In this document: positions 7,458 through 15,662 of the stretch, piece after piece | Numbering within the stretch: position 1 is the first letter of the stretch | Layout: the number at the start of each line of letters is the position of its first letter | Assembly: GCA_016302585.1 (NCBI GenBank) | Contig: JAEDNI010000005.1 | Span: forward strand, 1 to 56,290 | Direction of reading: 5' to 3' | DNA from: Paludibacteraceae bacterium | GTDB lineage: Bacteria > Bacteroidota > Bacteroidia > Bacteroidales > Paludibacteraceae | DNA: 56,290 bases | Program-made: the position numbers and the translations under genes | Notes under the pieces: model-generated | Told to the model about the DNA's origin: nothing | Seen by the model: only the letters and a program-made list of their open reading frames with translations | The model's database searches: none

Positions 7458-8075
7458 TTAGAGGGGGAGATAGATCAATTGTTTGGTCTCGAACCACTCG
7501 CCTTTAAACCATTTACTGCAGGGAGCAATCTCTGCAGTTTTTATATAAGGCGCTACTTCCGCTTGCAGATCCCCGCCTTTGAGGACGATGAGCCCATTCG
7601 GGATAGCATTGCGGTGCTTGTTGGATATATTCTTGCGCACTAACTTCACCAGGTCGGGTAGGGGCATTACTGCACGAGATACGACGAAGTCGAATTTTTC
7701 CTTCTCTTCCTCCACGCGCTCTTGTTTGCATACCAGATTGGTCAGGCCAAGTGCCTTAGCCACCTCTGAGGCCACTTTGATCTTCTTACCGATCGAATCC
7801 ACTAAGACGAATTGGCATTGCGGAAACATTATCGCCAGCGGGATACCCGGGAAACCTCCTCCGGTTCCTACATCCAATATCGTTGTATCGGGTTGGAAAG
7901 GAATCCATTTTGCGATAGCCAACGAATGGAGTACATGATGCTCATAGAGGTTATCGATATCCTTGCGGGATATGACATTGATTTTACTATTCCAGTCGCG
8001 ATAAAGCGCGTCAAGCTGAGCGAATTGCTCAGCCTGACGATCAGTTAATTTGAAATAATCGGAGATGAAATTCAT
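7458..8075 (-). CDS. rsmG: 16S rRNA (guanine-527-N7)-methyltransferase RsmG (GidB)
   Basis: A 205-aa SAM-dependent methyltransferase. The SAM motif is ILDVGTGGGFPGIPLAIMFP, with LVDSIGKKIKV and the catalytic-region VVSRAVMPL. It modifies G527 in the 530 loop of 16S rRNA. Loss in other bacteria gives low-level streptomycin resistance. Length and motif order are normal. It probably follows yebC in one unit. The gap between them is filled by GCGAAGC hairpin repeats that run up to the rsmG ATG. Confidence 0.96.
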   Translation of the reverse strand: MNFISDYFKLTDRQAEQFAQLDALYRDWNSKINVISRKDIDNLYEHHVLHSLAIAKWIPFQPDTTILDVGTGGGFPGIPLAIMFPQCQFVLVDSIGKKIKVASEVAKALGLTNLVCKQERVEEEKEKFDFVVSRAVMPLPDLVKLVRKNISNKHRNAIPNGLIVLKGGDLQAEVAPYIKTAEIAPCSKWFKGEWFETKQLIYLPL

Positions 8076-8155
8076 GTTTATAGCTTCGCGTTTATAGTGC
8101 TTCGCACGTTTATTGCTTCGCGTTTATAGTGCTTCGCACGTTTATAGCTTCGCGT
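8076..8155 (-). repeat. Intergenic repeat of GCGAAGC mini-hairpins
   Basis: On the minus strand ATAAAC alternates with CGCGAAGC and with the longer hairpin GTGCGAAGCAC, five GCGAAGC cores in all. The repeat runs from the yebC stop codon (which overlaps a TTTATT unit) to the rsmG start. Confidence 0.9.
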
Positions 8156-8875
8156 TTATTCTGCCATGTTGGTGAATACGTTCTGAACGTCCTCGTCCTC
8201 CTCGATCTTATCGATGAGTTTCTGAACGGACTCACGCTGCTCGTCGGTCAGTTCCTTGGTGTCGTTCGGGATACGAACAAACTCCATGGACTGAATTTCA
8301 AAGCCGTTATCCTCGAGGTATTTCTGCATGTTGATAGCCTCGTTGAAATCCGAGTAGATGACGATGGTGTTCTCTTCCTCATCTACGCCGAGTTCTTCTA
8401 CACCGAAGTCAATGAGCTCAAGTTCAAGTTCATCCAGATCAATACCGTCTTTCATCGTCACGGTGAAGCAGGCTTTGCGGTCGAAGAGGAACTGAAGGCT
8501 ACCCTGCGTACCAAGGGTACCTCCGAACTTCGTGAAATACGAGCGGATATTGGCTACCGTACGCATGTGATTATCCGTAGCGGTTTCCACGAAGATGGCG
8601 ATGCCATGCGGCCCGTATCCTTCGTAGTTGATTTCCTTATATCCTTCAGACGATTTATCGGTTGCTTTCTTAATGGCGCGGTCGATATTGTCCTTCGGCA
8701 TATTCTCGCGTTTACATTGCTGAATCAGTGCACGCAGACGCGGGTTGGAGTCGGGATCCGGTCCACCCTCACGGGCTGCAATCGTGATTTCTTTACCTAA
8801 TTTCGTAAATGTACGGGACATATGTCCCCATCTTTTCAATTTTGTCGCTTTGCGATATTCAAAAGCTCTTCCCAT
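8156..8875 (-). CDS. yebC: YebC/PmpR (TACO1) family protein
   Basis: 239 aa, close to the family norm. The N-terminus (MGRAFEYRKATKLKRWGHMS) is the Bacteroidota variant of the YebC start. It is followed by FTKLGKEITIAAREGGPDPD, NMPKDNIDRAIKKA and YEGYGPHGIAIFVE. The acidic C-terminus (KIEEDEDVQNVFTNMAE) is typical. Members were annotated as transcription regulators. More recent work on homologues (mitochondrial TACO1) points to a ribosome role that relieves stalls. Which applies here cannot be told from sequence. It lies upstream of rsmG and downstream of no visible promoter. Confidence 0.95.
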   Translation of the reverse strand: MGRAFEYRKATKLKRWGHMSRTFTKLGKEITIAAREGGPDPDSNPRLRALIQQCKRENMPKDNIDRAIKKATDKSSEGYKEINYEGYGPHGIAIFVETATDNHMRTVANIRSYFTKFGGTLGTQGSLQFLFDRKACFTVTMKDGIDLDELELELIDFGVEELGVDEEENTIVIYSDFNEAINMQKYLEDNGFEIQSMEFVRIPNDTKELTDEQRESVQKLIDKIEEDEDVQNVFTNMAE

Positions 8876-8882
8876 ATAATAT

Positions 8883-8917
8883 GATTTTTGATTTTAAATT
8901 TTTGATTTCTGATTTAC
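8883..8917. repeat. Heptamer repeat between yebC and ompA
   Basis: Plus-strand units GATTTTT, GATTTTA, AATTTTT, GATTTCT, GATTTAC, of period 7. They start 8 bases from the yebC ATG and cover the stop codon of the next gene. Confidence 0.8.
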
Positions 8918-11541
8918 TCCTGTGGTGTATCTGCATGGTCGAGAATCGTCTCAATATGTACTTCCTCGAACGTGATGACGAACTCTACGCGGCGGTTCTT
9001 CTGACGACCAGCTTTGGTCTTGTTATCTGCAATAGGCTTCTCTTGTCCATAACCCACTGCGGTCATACGAGTGGAAGAAACACCTTTCTTCACCAGGTAC
9101 ATCATCACGGCCTCTGCACGTGCTTGCGATAACTTCTTGTTATCTGCTGCTTTACCGGTAGTATCGGTGTGACCTTGCACCTCGATGATATAATCTTCAT
9201 TCTCGATGAAAGTCTGAGCTATCTGGTCAAGCAGAGCGTATGATGTCGCTTTGATGGTTGCTTTCCCGGATTCAAACTCGATACCTTGCATAGCTTTCTG
9301 CAGCAGCATTTTTATTTCGCGTTTTACCTCCGGACAACCTTTGTTGGCTTTCACGCCATGTACGTTCGGACATGCATCCTTATAATCAGGTACGCCATCT
9401 TCGTCGCTATCCAGTTCACAGCCTTTCTCATCCACGAATCCAATAGCGGTGATCGGAGTATCCGGGCATTCGTCCAAATAATCGGGAACTCCATCGCCGT
9501 CGCTATCCTTCGGACAGCCCTTTTCATCAACGGTGCTCCATGCCGCCTCCGGAGTATCTGGACACTCGTCCAAATAATCGGGAACACCATCTCCGTCGCT
9601 ATCTTTCGGACAGCCGTTAGCGTTCACCTTACCGATAGCTTCAGCCGGAGTATCCAGACATTCATCGAGGTAGTCTGCAACTCCATCACTATCGCTGTCT
9701 ATCGGGCACCCGAGGCTATCTACCTGACCGCGTGCCGCTTCCGGTGTATCCGGACATTGGTCTTTATAGTCCTCCACACCATCACCGTCGGTATCCAGCG
9801 CACATCCGACACTATCTACATATCCAATAGCAGCGGCCGGTGTGCCCAAGCAATGATCCAGATAATCAGGAACACCATCGTGGTCTTCATCCAACGGACA
9901 ACCTACGCTGTCCACTTCCACACCTCTCGGGGTGTCCGGACACATGTCGATTTTGTCCCAAACACCGTCTTTGTCTTTGTCGCGACGGTTGGTGCCCCAG
10001 CAAATAGAGAATCCTAATGCGAGATTAAACATCTTCGCTTTATCCGGGATGACATACATCTTTTTTCCAGAGGAACCATTGCTTATACCCGCATAGGATG
10101 TAGGTATATAGTCCATAGCCAGTGTCATGTTGATACCATCGTATGGCATGAAACTGAGGCCGGCTCCGATATTACTATATTTACCGTTATTCATCAGCGA
10201 GTAAGAAACTGCGATGTTAAACCAGTTCACCGGTCGGAAAGCAGCTCCGAGTGTAATTTCTTCGTACAGACGTGAGTTGTAGAGACGTGTAGCGGAGACG
10301 ATACCGATACCTATCCGGTTATCCCAGAAGTTGGCATCTAAACCTACGTTGAGCCGGGCGGATGCCATCTTTGCTATACCTTTACCGTTATCTTGCATCC
10401 GTACTCCGTCCAGCAACCCCATCATTCGGTTCTTGACTGTATCCATCAAGATGCCCACAGAGAAATTTCCTTGCTCGTCTTTATATGCAGGATCGCCGTA
10501 ATCGATGTATCCGGCTCCGTTGAAACTGGTGTCCACGGTGCAGGTATAGCGGTTACTTCTATTCCAATAGATGAATCCCAGGTCGGTCAACGCCGCTGTT
10601 ACCTGCAAGTACTCAATAGGTTTCCAAGTGAAACCGAAGTCAATAGCGGCACCGTATCCCGAGGGTTTTAAAGCGCTCGTCACTAATGCCATTGGATCAG
10701 AGGTGTCCACAAATTGGTTAACGTCAAAAGATCCGTCCTTGAAACCGTCGATAACCTGACGCATCGTCTTTCCGTCCACGTACTGACTGAAATACTGGGC
10801 ATTCACCGGGCCGGCTATGTCCATATCCAGTGTGCCATTTATATCCCAAGAATCCGTGTTTGCGTCAATACTTAATTTCTTGGCATTCATGCCAGCGTAG
10901 GCTGTACCTAACAAGAGTTTCAGTTTACCACCGATGGTCCACTCGTCGTTTAGTTTATAGCTGTAACCACCACTGATTTCAGTATATATCATTGAACCGG
11001 CACCCAAACCGCCCAAAGAGAAATTGTTTGTAGCCCCCGGGGTTAAGTTTTTCATACCTCCTCCTACCACGAAATCGAAGATCGTCTTAGGCAGAGTCGC
11101 TCCTCCTACGATACGTTCGTTTATCCCTATTGTCAAGTATCCGTTTTCTTTGATCCGGAATCCCATATTCAACAGCCCCAGAGTAGCCTCTCCGTTTATC
11201 AAGGACATCGAGCGTATTTGGTTGAGGAACGCATTTCTGTCGGCATTCGGATGCAGCGGAGTAATGGTATTCCCCGTGACGGGATCCACGAAGAGAATGT
11301 CTTGTAACGTAAACGAGTTATTACCGGCACTGATAGACATCCATCCGAGCGGCGTGAAGTTGATGAACCCTCTGCTCACGGGTTGGAATGCCGGGTTGAT
11401 AGTATGCCGCATAGGAGCGTTCTCCAAGAAATAGAGCGTCGTCACTTGTTGTGCACTGGCACTTAGTGCCATTGTAGCCATGAGGACTGCTACTAAAAAC
11501 TTTTTCATAGGCGCGAAGCCGCGATTCAGTTCGTTTTTCAT
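8914..11541 (-). CDS. DUF5723 / TSP3-repeat / OmpA-domain outer-membrane protein
   Basis: 875 aa. A signal peptide (MKKFLVAVLMATMALSASAQ after a short lead) is followed by a beta-barrel-like DUF5723 region with NPAFQPVSRGFINFTPLGW (to about 515). Then come seven thrombospondin type-3-like Ca-binding repeats (DSDGDGVPDYLDECPDTP type, about 520-738) and an OmpA peptidoglycan-binding domain (about 745-860, with VQGHTDTTG and NRRVEF). It should sit in the outer membrane and tether it to the wall. The start at 11541 is preceded by AAGGAGGACTGAACA, a Shine-Dalgarno-like stretch unusual for this phylum. An ATG at 11508 would give a more standard signal peptide. The lipoprotein gene ends 16 bases upstream, so the two are probably co-transcribed. 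Confidence 0.9.
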   Translation of the reverse strand: MKNELNRGFAPMKKFLVAVLMATMALSASAQQVTTLYFLENAPMRHTINPAFQPVSRGFINFTPLGWMSISAGNNSFTLQDILFVDPVTGNTITPLHPNADRNAFLNQIRSMSLINGEATLGLLNMGFRIKENGYLTIGINERIVGGATLPKTIFDFVVGGGMKNLTPGATNNFSLGGLGAGSMIYTEISGGYSYKLNDEWTIGGKLKLLLGTAYAGMNAKKLSIDANTDSWDINGTLDMDIAGPVNAQYFSQYVDGKTMRQVIDGFKDGSFDVNQFVDTSDPMALVTSALKPSGYGAAIDFGFTWKPIEYLQVTAALTDLGFIYWNRSNRYTCTVDTSFNGAGYIDYGDPAYKDEQGNFSVGILMDTVKNRMMGLLDGVRMQDNGKGIAKMASARLNVGLDANFWDNRIGIGIVSATRLYNSRLYEEITLGAAFRPVNWFNIAVSYSLMNNGKYSNIGAGLSFMPYDGINMTLAMDYIPTSYAGISNGSSGKKMYVIPDKAKMFNLALGFSICWGTNRRDKDKDGVWDKIDMCPDTPRGVEVDSVGCPLDEDHDGVPDYLDHCLGTPAAAIGYVDSVGCALDTDGDGVEDYKDQCPDTPEAARGQVDSLGCPIDSDSDGVADYLDECLDTPAEAIGKVNANGCPKDSDGDGVPDYLDECPDTPEAAWSTVDEKGCPKDSDGDGVPDYLDECPDTPITAIGFVDEKGCELDSDEDGVPDYKDACPNVHGVKANKGCPEVKREIKMLLQKAMQGIEFESGKATIKATSYALLDQIAQTFIENEDYIIEVQGHTDTTGKAADNKKLSQARAEAVMMYLVKKGVSSTRMTAVGYGQEKPIADNKTKAGRQKNRRVEFVITFEEVHIETILDHADTPQE

Positions 11542-11557
11542 TGTTCAGTCCTCCTTA

Positions 11558-13438
11558 TTATTTGTTGTTCTGGTCAAAATTGAGTAAAGCATCTAGGTGT
11601 GCTGTGAGTCCGATCTTCAGCGTCAAGCCCTGGTCATCCGTGATACGGATATTCTCCAATCCTTTCGCGTATGCCTCTTGCAGCGATTGGTCATCGATCC
11701 GTGCATAATAGACAATATTCTTGATGGACGGCATTAAGTCCATCTTTGCTTTTGTCATACTTGCCGTGATGATGGTCTCTCCGCCCTTGGCGTCAGGCAC
11801 CCATTGCCCTCCATTCTTGATATACGGTTGTGCTTTGAGAACGATAGTGTCTTGTTCAAAAAGGATAAGCGGTTTGCTGGAGTCCTCGGGGTCGTTGATA
11901 ATTTTGCCGGACTCATCCAAGCAACGCATATAGGCTTTGATATCCACAGGAATCTCGTTTTCAGCATGTAAGACTACCGTTACGTCGGTGGTCTTAACCG
12001 GCTTTTCAATCACCTCCACTTCGCTCAACAACGAGTCAATGCTATACGCACTGAGGTTGATATTCCGGATGGTATCCGTGTAGTCAATATGCAAATTTTT
12101 GTTAAAGATGAACGGCAAAGAACAAACAGCATCAATCCGGATTGAAGTGTTCGGGGTGATACGAATTTGCGGCGTCATTTGATAGTTGAAGTCCAGATTG
12201 AACTTATAACCAAGTCTTTGCGGCATATTCATGAATAGTGAATCAATATGTCCGCGTGCAGGATCTTTGTCGAACGGTATCATCATATTCGTTGTAGAAT
12301 CACCGATGATACTGGTATTAGGATCCAGATATTCCCCTTGTTCAAATTGTTTTGGGAAATTGCGGAAAGTCTGAGTTCCGCGAACGAACGACGCATAATG
12401 TTTGACATTGTTAATATCCTCGGCGTACAAATAATCACCGTCCACCTTCATCGCGCCCGCCACCTGTGTTACGATATACATGTCAATTTTCGGATCCGCG
12501 AAAGGCACATTCGATTTACTGATCCACTCCAAGTCACCCCAACTTTTACTCAAGTCCACTACAGCTTCGTCATACATGTCTTTCGAGCGAATGAACTTAC
12601 CCCAGATAGCAGAATAGTTAATGAATTGAACTCCCAGTTTATAGTCGAAACCGGCATCAGACGGGACGTCCACCTGCAGTCCGGCTGGGATAGTGAACGT
12701 GAAGTTAATGACGAAATTACAAGTATCCACCACTTGTCCTACGACGTACTGTCCGGCAGTGTTTTTCTTCATGAGATTGATGGTAAATTTATCCACCTCT
12801 GTCGGAATAGTTTGTCCGTAACCGTAATTATCCTTACTTTTATCATACACCACCATAGTGTTTCCATCCTTACGGTCAATTTGCTCTCCCAAGTCCAGAG
12901 TGACCCGGTCAATCCAATCCCATTGCAGCGGCAAATTATGGGTGTTAATGATAGAATTGAAGCTAGCCATATCAATAAACGCGCTATCAAGACGCTCTTC
13001 GCTTAGCGACTCAGGCTGGTTGATTCCCGTCAACTTGAGCGGCATGTCAAATTGCAAGGTAATCGGCTTTCCGGTACCCGTGACGCGTTTATTCGCACCT
13101 ACCTGCTGGTACACCTCAATTTTATCATATACATTGAGGTTCAACTCTTTCTCTGAGATGTACTGAGACAAATCCACCTGATGGAAGTTACGGGCAACAT
13201 GAAACGTATCTTTCCACGTGATCACACCTTTATTATCTAAGGAGTCCACATAAAAATTACCGATTCCTTTACCAAAGAAATCACTGATAGTAGCATGAAG
13301 CGTACCAACCGGGAGTGCCAAGCCCATTTCTACCTCGGCGCTGGTATCAATGTTATCAAGATCAATGTCTGAATGACAGCTCGCTAGCATCGCTCCGAGT
13401 CCAATCGCGATGACCGCATACAAATATTTGAAATTCAT
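11558..13438 (-). CDS. Large surface/periplasmic lipoprotein, function unknown
   Basis: 626 aa with a type II signal peptide: hydrophobic YAVIAIGLGAMLASC with the lipobox cysteine near residue 21, then acidic residues. The mature part is rich in beta-strand patterns and Ser/Thr/Asp and has no cofactor or catalytic motif that I recognise. Repeated phrases (FDMPLKLTG, FTIPAGLQVDVPS, FIFNKNLHIDY) suggest several immunoglobulin-like or beta-sandwich units. It precedes the DUF5723/OmpA gene by 16 bases and has its own promoter (13479-13510). A partner role with that outer-membrane protein is plausible but unproven. Confidence 0.8.
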   Translation of the reverse strand: MNFKYLYAVIAIGLGAMLASCHSDIDLDNIDTSAEVEMGLALPVGTLHATISDFFGKGIGNFYVDSLDNKGVITWKDTFHVARNFHQVDLSQYISEKELNLNVYDKIEVYQQVGANKRVTGTGKPITLQFDMPLKLTGINQPESLSEERLDSAFIDMASFNSIINTHNLPLQWDWIDRVTLDLGEQIDRKDGNTMVVYDKSKDNYGYGQTIPTEVDKFTINLMKKNTAGQYVVGQVVDTCNFVINFTFTIPAGLQVDVPSDAGFDYKLGVQFINYSAIWGKFIRSKDMYDEAVVDLSKSWGDLEWISKSNVPFADPKIDMYIVTQVAGAMKVDGDYLYAEDINNVKHYASFVRGTQTFRNFPKQFEQGEYLDPNTSIIGDSTTNMMIPFDKDPARGHIDSLFMNMPQRLGYKFNLDFNYQMTPQIRITPNTSIRIDAVCSLPFIFNKNLHIDYTDTIRNINLSAYSIDSLLSEVEVIEKPVKTTDVTVVLHAENEIPVDIKAYMRCLDESGKIINDPEDSSKPLILFEQDTIVLKAQPYIKNGGQWVPDAKGGETIITASMTKAKMDLMPSIKNIVYYARIDDQSLQEAYAKGLENIRITDDQGLTLKIGLTAHLDALLNFDQNNK

Positions 13439-13478
13439 AGAAATATAGAGAATTTGTTACTGCTTATTAAAAACCGCC

Positions 13479-13510
13479 GCAAAATTACAACTTTTTTCTG
13501 ACATATGCAA
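13479..13510 (-). promoter_or_regulatory. Promoter of the lipoprotein-ompA unit
   Basis: On the minus strand TTGC (13510-13507) and TAATTTTGC (13487-13479) are 19 bases apart. The sequence after the -33 box (ATATGTCA) matches other promoters here. Start of transcription is near 13472, about 33 bases before the ATG. Confidence 0.8.
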
Positions 13511-13532
13511 GATTTTTCAAGGAAAAATGTAA

Positions 13533-13643
13533 TTATTTAGATTTGAGTTCTTGCATGATCATCGTTCTAACGAAGGCATCAAAACGAATGTAGCGTTTCT
13601 TGGTGCCATTTGGTATACAATTAGATAGTCTTTCTCTTGCCAT
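13533..13643 (-). pseudogene. Deleted copy of the 44304 small-protein family (36 aa)
   Basis: ATG at 13643, stop at 13533, only 36 codons. The last 25 residues (RYIRFDAFVRTMIMQELKSK at the end) match the C-terminus of the 145-aa protein at 44304 (HYFRFDNFIRAMIYQELKD) at about 13 of 25 positions. The start MAR resembles its MAQ. The middle is missing, so this is an internally deleted gene that kept both ends, its promoter and its 11-bp array. It could still be translated into a mini-protein. The homology is from hand alignment. Confidence 0.7.
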
Positions 13644-13663
13644 AGTAGCCCAGGATAATTAAA

Positions 13664-13707
13664 TCACACAATAGTCACGCAATAATCGCGCAATAATCAC
13701 CCAATAA
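13664..13707 (-). repeat. 11-bp tandem array, four units (locus B)
   Basis: Plus-strand units TCACACAATAG, TCACGCAATAA, TCGCGCAATAA, TCACCCAATAA. Read toward the gene they become ATTATTGCGTG-like units, which resemble ATTAGTAGGTG at 44158. It lies in the leader between the promoter (13774-13805) and the deleted gene (ATG at 13643). Confidence 0.9.
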
Positions 13708-13773
13708 GACCATTATGCAAGCCTTATTTTTACTTGTTTTAGGCGGCATACGGTGGTTGAGTTGATTTTCGAT

Positions 13774-13805
13774 GCAAAGATACACAAAAAAATGAAATAT
13801 GCAAA
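13774..13805 (-). promoter_or_regulatory. Promoter of small-gene locus B
   Basis: On the minus strand TTTGC (13805-13801) and TATCTTTGC (13782-13774) are 18 bases apart. The leader would be about 125 bases and contain the 11-bp array. Confidence 0.8.
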
Positions 13806-13841
13806 TTTTTGGAGAGGAAATGGTGTAAATGTTATATTTAT

Positions 13842-13909
13842 AAGCCCCCAATGACTTTATAAGTCTCCAATGACTTTATAAGTTCCCAATGACTTTATAA
13901 GTCCCCCAA
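13842..13909. repeat. 19-bp tandem repeat, three and a half units
   Basis: Units AAGCCCCCAATGACTTTAT, AAGTCTCCAATGACTTTAT and AAGTTCCCAATGACTTTAT, then a partial AAGTCCCCCAA. It lies upstream of the locus-B promoter. The following 110 bases to the helicase stop (13910-14019) hold no gene or clear hairpin that I can support. Confidence 0.9.
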
Positions 13910-14019
13910 CAACCCCAAATAATCCAAAAATTTTTTAGCGGACGATGCGATATCCATCCTAACGGACGGAGGCAGAGCGCCGCTCGGCAAAGTGCTTTCG
14001 AGCGGGGTAGGAAGGGTGC

Positions 14020-15480
14020 TTATCTTAAGAGGAAGATTTTCTCCGTGGATCGCGTAAGAGCTGTGTATAGCCATCGGAGGTGTTCCTGAGGGGTTATGGG
14101 TGAGGGGCTATGTGTGAGGAGAGAGGGATTATGGGTGAGGGAATAGGGGTTATGGAGGGGAGATTCCTGTAAACCATCACCGGTTATCGGTAATCCCGGG
14201 TCGATATACACATGCTTCCACTGACCGCCCTGCGCCTTGTGACAGGTCACGCAATACGCAAAACGCACTTGTAATGCATTGAAATAGGGAGAGTCATAAA
14301 TCTTTTTAATCAATTCTTTCTTGTTCCGTATCTCCGGATAGTCTTCTGTAATCCGCGCAAACAGGTCACGTTGCAATTGGTAATTGGCTTCCGGACTATC
14401 TGTGGTCAACGTATCTAACCAGATGAGCGCATCTATTTCCCAGTTATAGTCTACTGATCGAAGCGAAGCTTTGGCGAAGTGAAAGCCGTACATCTCATGC
14501 CGATTTGTCAAACGTTCGATCTCGAACATATCACCGTTGGCGATAAACTCCAGGTCTTCATACTCCTCTGCCCAGAAATAGTTGTTTTTGGCCACCATAA
14601 GACGGTCCCCGTTCGACAAATCATCTTCTTTCCACAGCACGCTCGCCCGCACACCTCCATTGTACAAATTCGTCATCTTATTGCTGCGCGCAATAATCAG
14701 CGTCTCTTCTGCTCCCACTTCCCGCCAACTGTTTTCTAACTGTTCGATTACTTGTTCACCCGGCACGTGAATGATATCGCTGTTATTCGGAATAATTTGA
14801 ATGTTTTGAGTATCCGGAGCATTAAGCAATTCCCTCAGACGCGTCGCTTCGCTTAGGATGCCACTATCCAATGCCTGCCGGGCGACCGCTGTTAATTGGA
14901 AACCTGTAACCTGTAAACCGTAACCCCTCATATAGTCTGCATCAAGGGCAGGGCTGTTGATACTGCCGACAGGGGGTAACTGCGCATCGTCTCCCACAAG
15001 TAACAACGAACAGTTAGACCCGCTATACACGTATCGAACCAGGTCATCTAACAAACAACCGCTACCAAAAGTGGGATTATCCCGTTGACCCGAAAGCATA
15101 GAGGCTTCATCTATGATGAACAGGGTGCCGCGATGCAGATTATCGCTGAGTGTAAAGGATTCTTTGCCTAATTGCGTTTGACGATATATCTTCTTGTGAA
15201 TCGTATAAGCCTGTGTACCGGCATATCTACTGAACACCTTCGCCGCACGACCCGTAGGAGCTAATAAAACTGTAGGCTGCTTGAGTTGTGCCAAAGCGCG
15301 AACGAGGGCACTGATGACACTCGTCTTACCTGTACCTGCATAGCCTCGCAAGATAAACGCTTTGCGTTCGTCTCGACTCACCAAAAACGCCCCCAACGCT
15401 TTCAATAATTCTTCTTTCTCTGCGTTGGGTTCGAAAGGCAATTCCGCCTTAATACGTCCTATAATGAAGTCATTTAGCAA
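14020..15480 (-). CDS. RecD/Pif1-like SF1 DNA helicase
   Basis: 486 aa. Walker A is GYAGTGKTSVISAL (near residue 45), Walker B is LFIIDEASML, then LLVGDDAQLPPVG and the UvrD_C_2-type C-terminus with YCVTCHKAQGGQWKHV and LRWLYTALTRSTEKIFLL. It is an ATP-driven 5'-3' helicase of the type annotated as ATP-dependent RecD-like helicase in Bacteroidota, probably used in repair. The start is TTG (15480). Between VYIDPGLPIT and EHLRWLYTALTR, where relatives are short, this protein has HNPYSLTHNPSLLTHSPSPI. Ten heptamers (14086-14155) encode it. A second heptad run (14898-14925) encodes GYGLQVTGFQL. Both look like repeat insertions or expansions. Confidence 0.9.
   Translation of the reverse strand: MLNDFIIGRIKAELPFEPNAEKEELLKALGAFLVSRDERKAFILRGYAGTGKTSVISALVRALAQLKQPTVLLAPTGRAAKVFSRYAGTQAYTIHKKIYRQTQLGKESFTLSDNLHRGTLFIIDEASMLSGQRDNPTFGSGCLLDDLVRYVYSGSNCSLLLVGDDAQLPPVGSINSPALDADYMRGYGLQVTGFQLTAVARQALDSGILSEATRLRELLNAPDTQNIQIIPNNSDIIHVPGEQVIEQLENSWREVGAEETLIIARSNKMTNLYNGGVRASVLWKEDDLSNGDRLMVAKNNYFWAEEYEDLEFIANGDMFEIERLTNRHEMYGFHFAKASLRSVDYNWEIDALIWLDTLTTDSPEANYQLQRDLFARITEDYPEIRNKKELIKKIYDSPYFNALQVRFAYCVTCHKAQGGQWKHVYIDPGLPITGDGLQESPLHNPYSLTHNPSLLTHSPSPITPQEHLRWLYTALTRSTEKIFLLR
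14086..14155. repeat. Heptamer array within the helicase gene (ten units)
   Basis: Plus-strand units such as GTTATGG, GTGAGGG, GCTATGT, GTGAGGA and ATTATGG repeat with exact 7-bp period, encoding the THNPS-type insert. A shorter run of four similar heptads lies at 14898-14925 in the same gene. Confidence 0.85.
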
Positions 15481-15496
15481 TTTTTTTGCAAATTTA

Positions 15497-15529
15497 TTTG
15501 CGTATGTCAGAAAATTGTTGTAATTTTGC
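15497..15529 (+). promoter_or_regulatory. Promoter of the SRP RNA gene
   Basis: TTTGC (15497-15501) and TAATTTTGC (15521-15529) are 19 bases apart, with TATGTCA after the -33 box. The transcript start is near 15536. Confidence 0.85.
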
Positions 15530-15535
15530 AGCCGC

Positions 15536-15657
15536 TTTTGAAAAGCAAGGTATAGGTAGGTGCTATACGACCAGCTCCCTCTGAATTCCCCCAGGACTTG
15601 ACCGTAGCAAGGGTAGGAGGTTGTAGCGGTGCGATGTAGTTAGCCTACCTTTTTTTG
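15536..15657 (+). ncRNA. ffs: Signal recognition particle RNA (4.5S-type)
   Basis: The RNA component of SRP, which with Ffh directs nascent membrane and secreted proteins to FtsY. The conserved helix-8 core reads CCCCCAGGACTTGACCGTAG then CAAGGGTAGG (15589-15618). It holds the CAGG / AGCA symmetric-loop halves that bind Ffh. The ends close as GGTAGG (15555-15560) with CCTACC (15644-15649). The inner arm GCTATAC partly pairs with the ATGTAGTTAG side. A run of seven T's (15651-15657) ends the transcript. The promoter is well placed. Exact ends are estimates. The apical loop differs from the common GGAA form. Confidence 0.9.
15650..15657 (+). terminator. Poly-T terminator of the SRP RNA
   Basis: A T-run directly after the closing GGTAGG/CCTACC stem of the SRP RNA, 6 bases before the convergent subtilase stop. 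Confidence 0.7.
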
Positions 15658-15662
15658 TGCCC

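Noticed and set aside
15481..15496. Minus-strand promoter TAAATTTGC for the helicase gene
   Set aside because: It lies only 8 bases before the TTG start and has no -33 box at the right distance, so it would give an almost leaderless transcript. Too weak to list as a feature.
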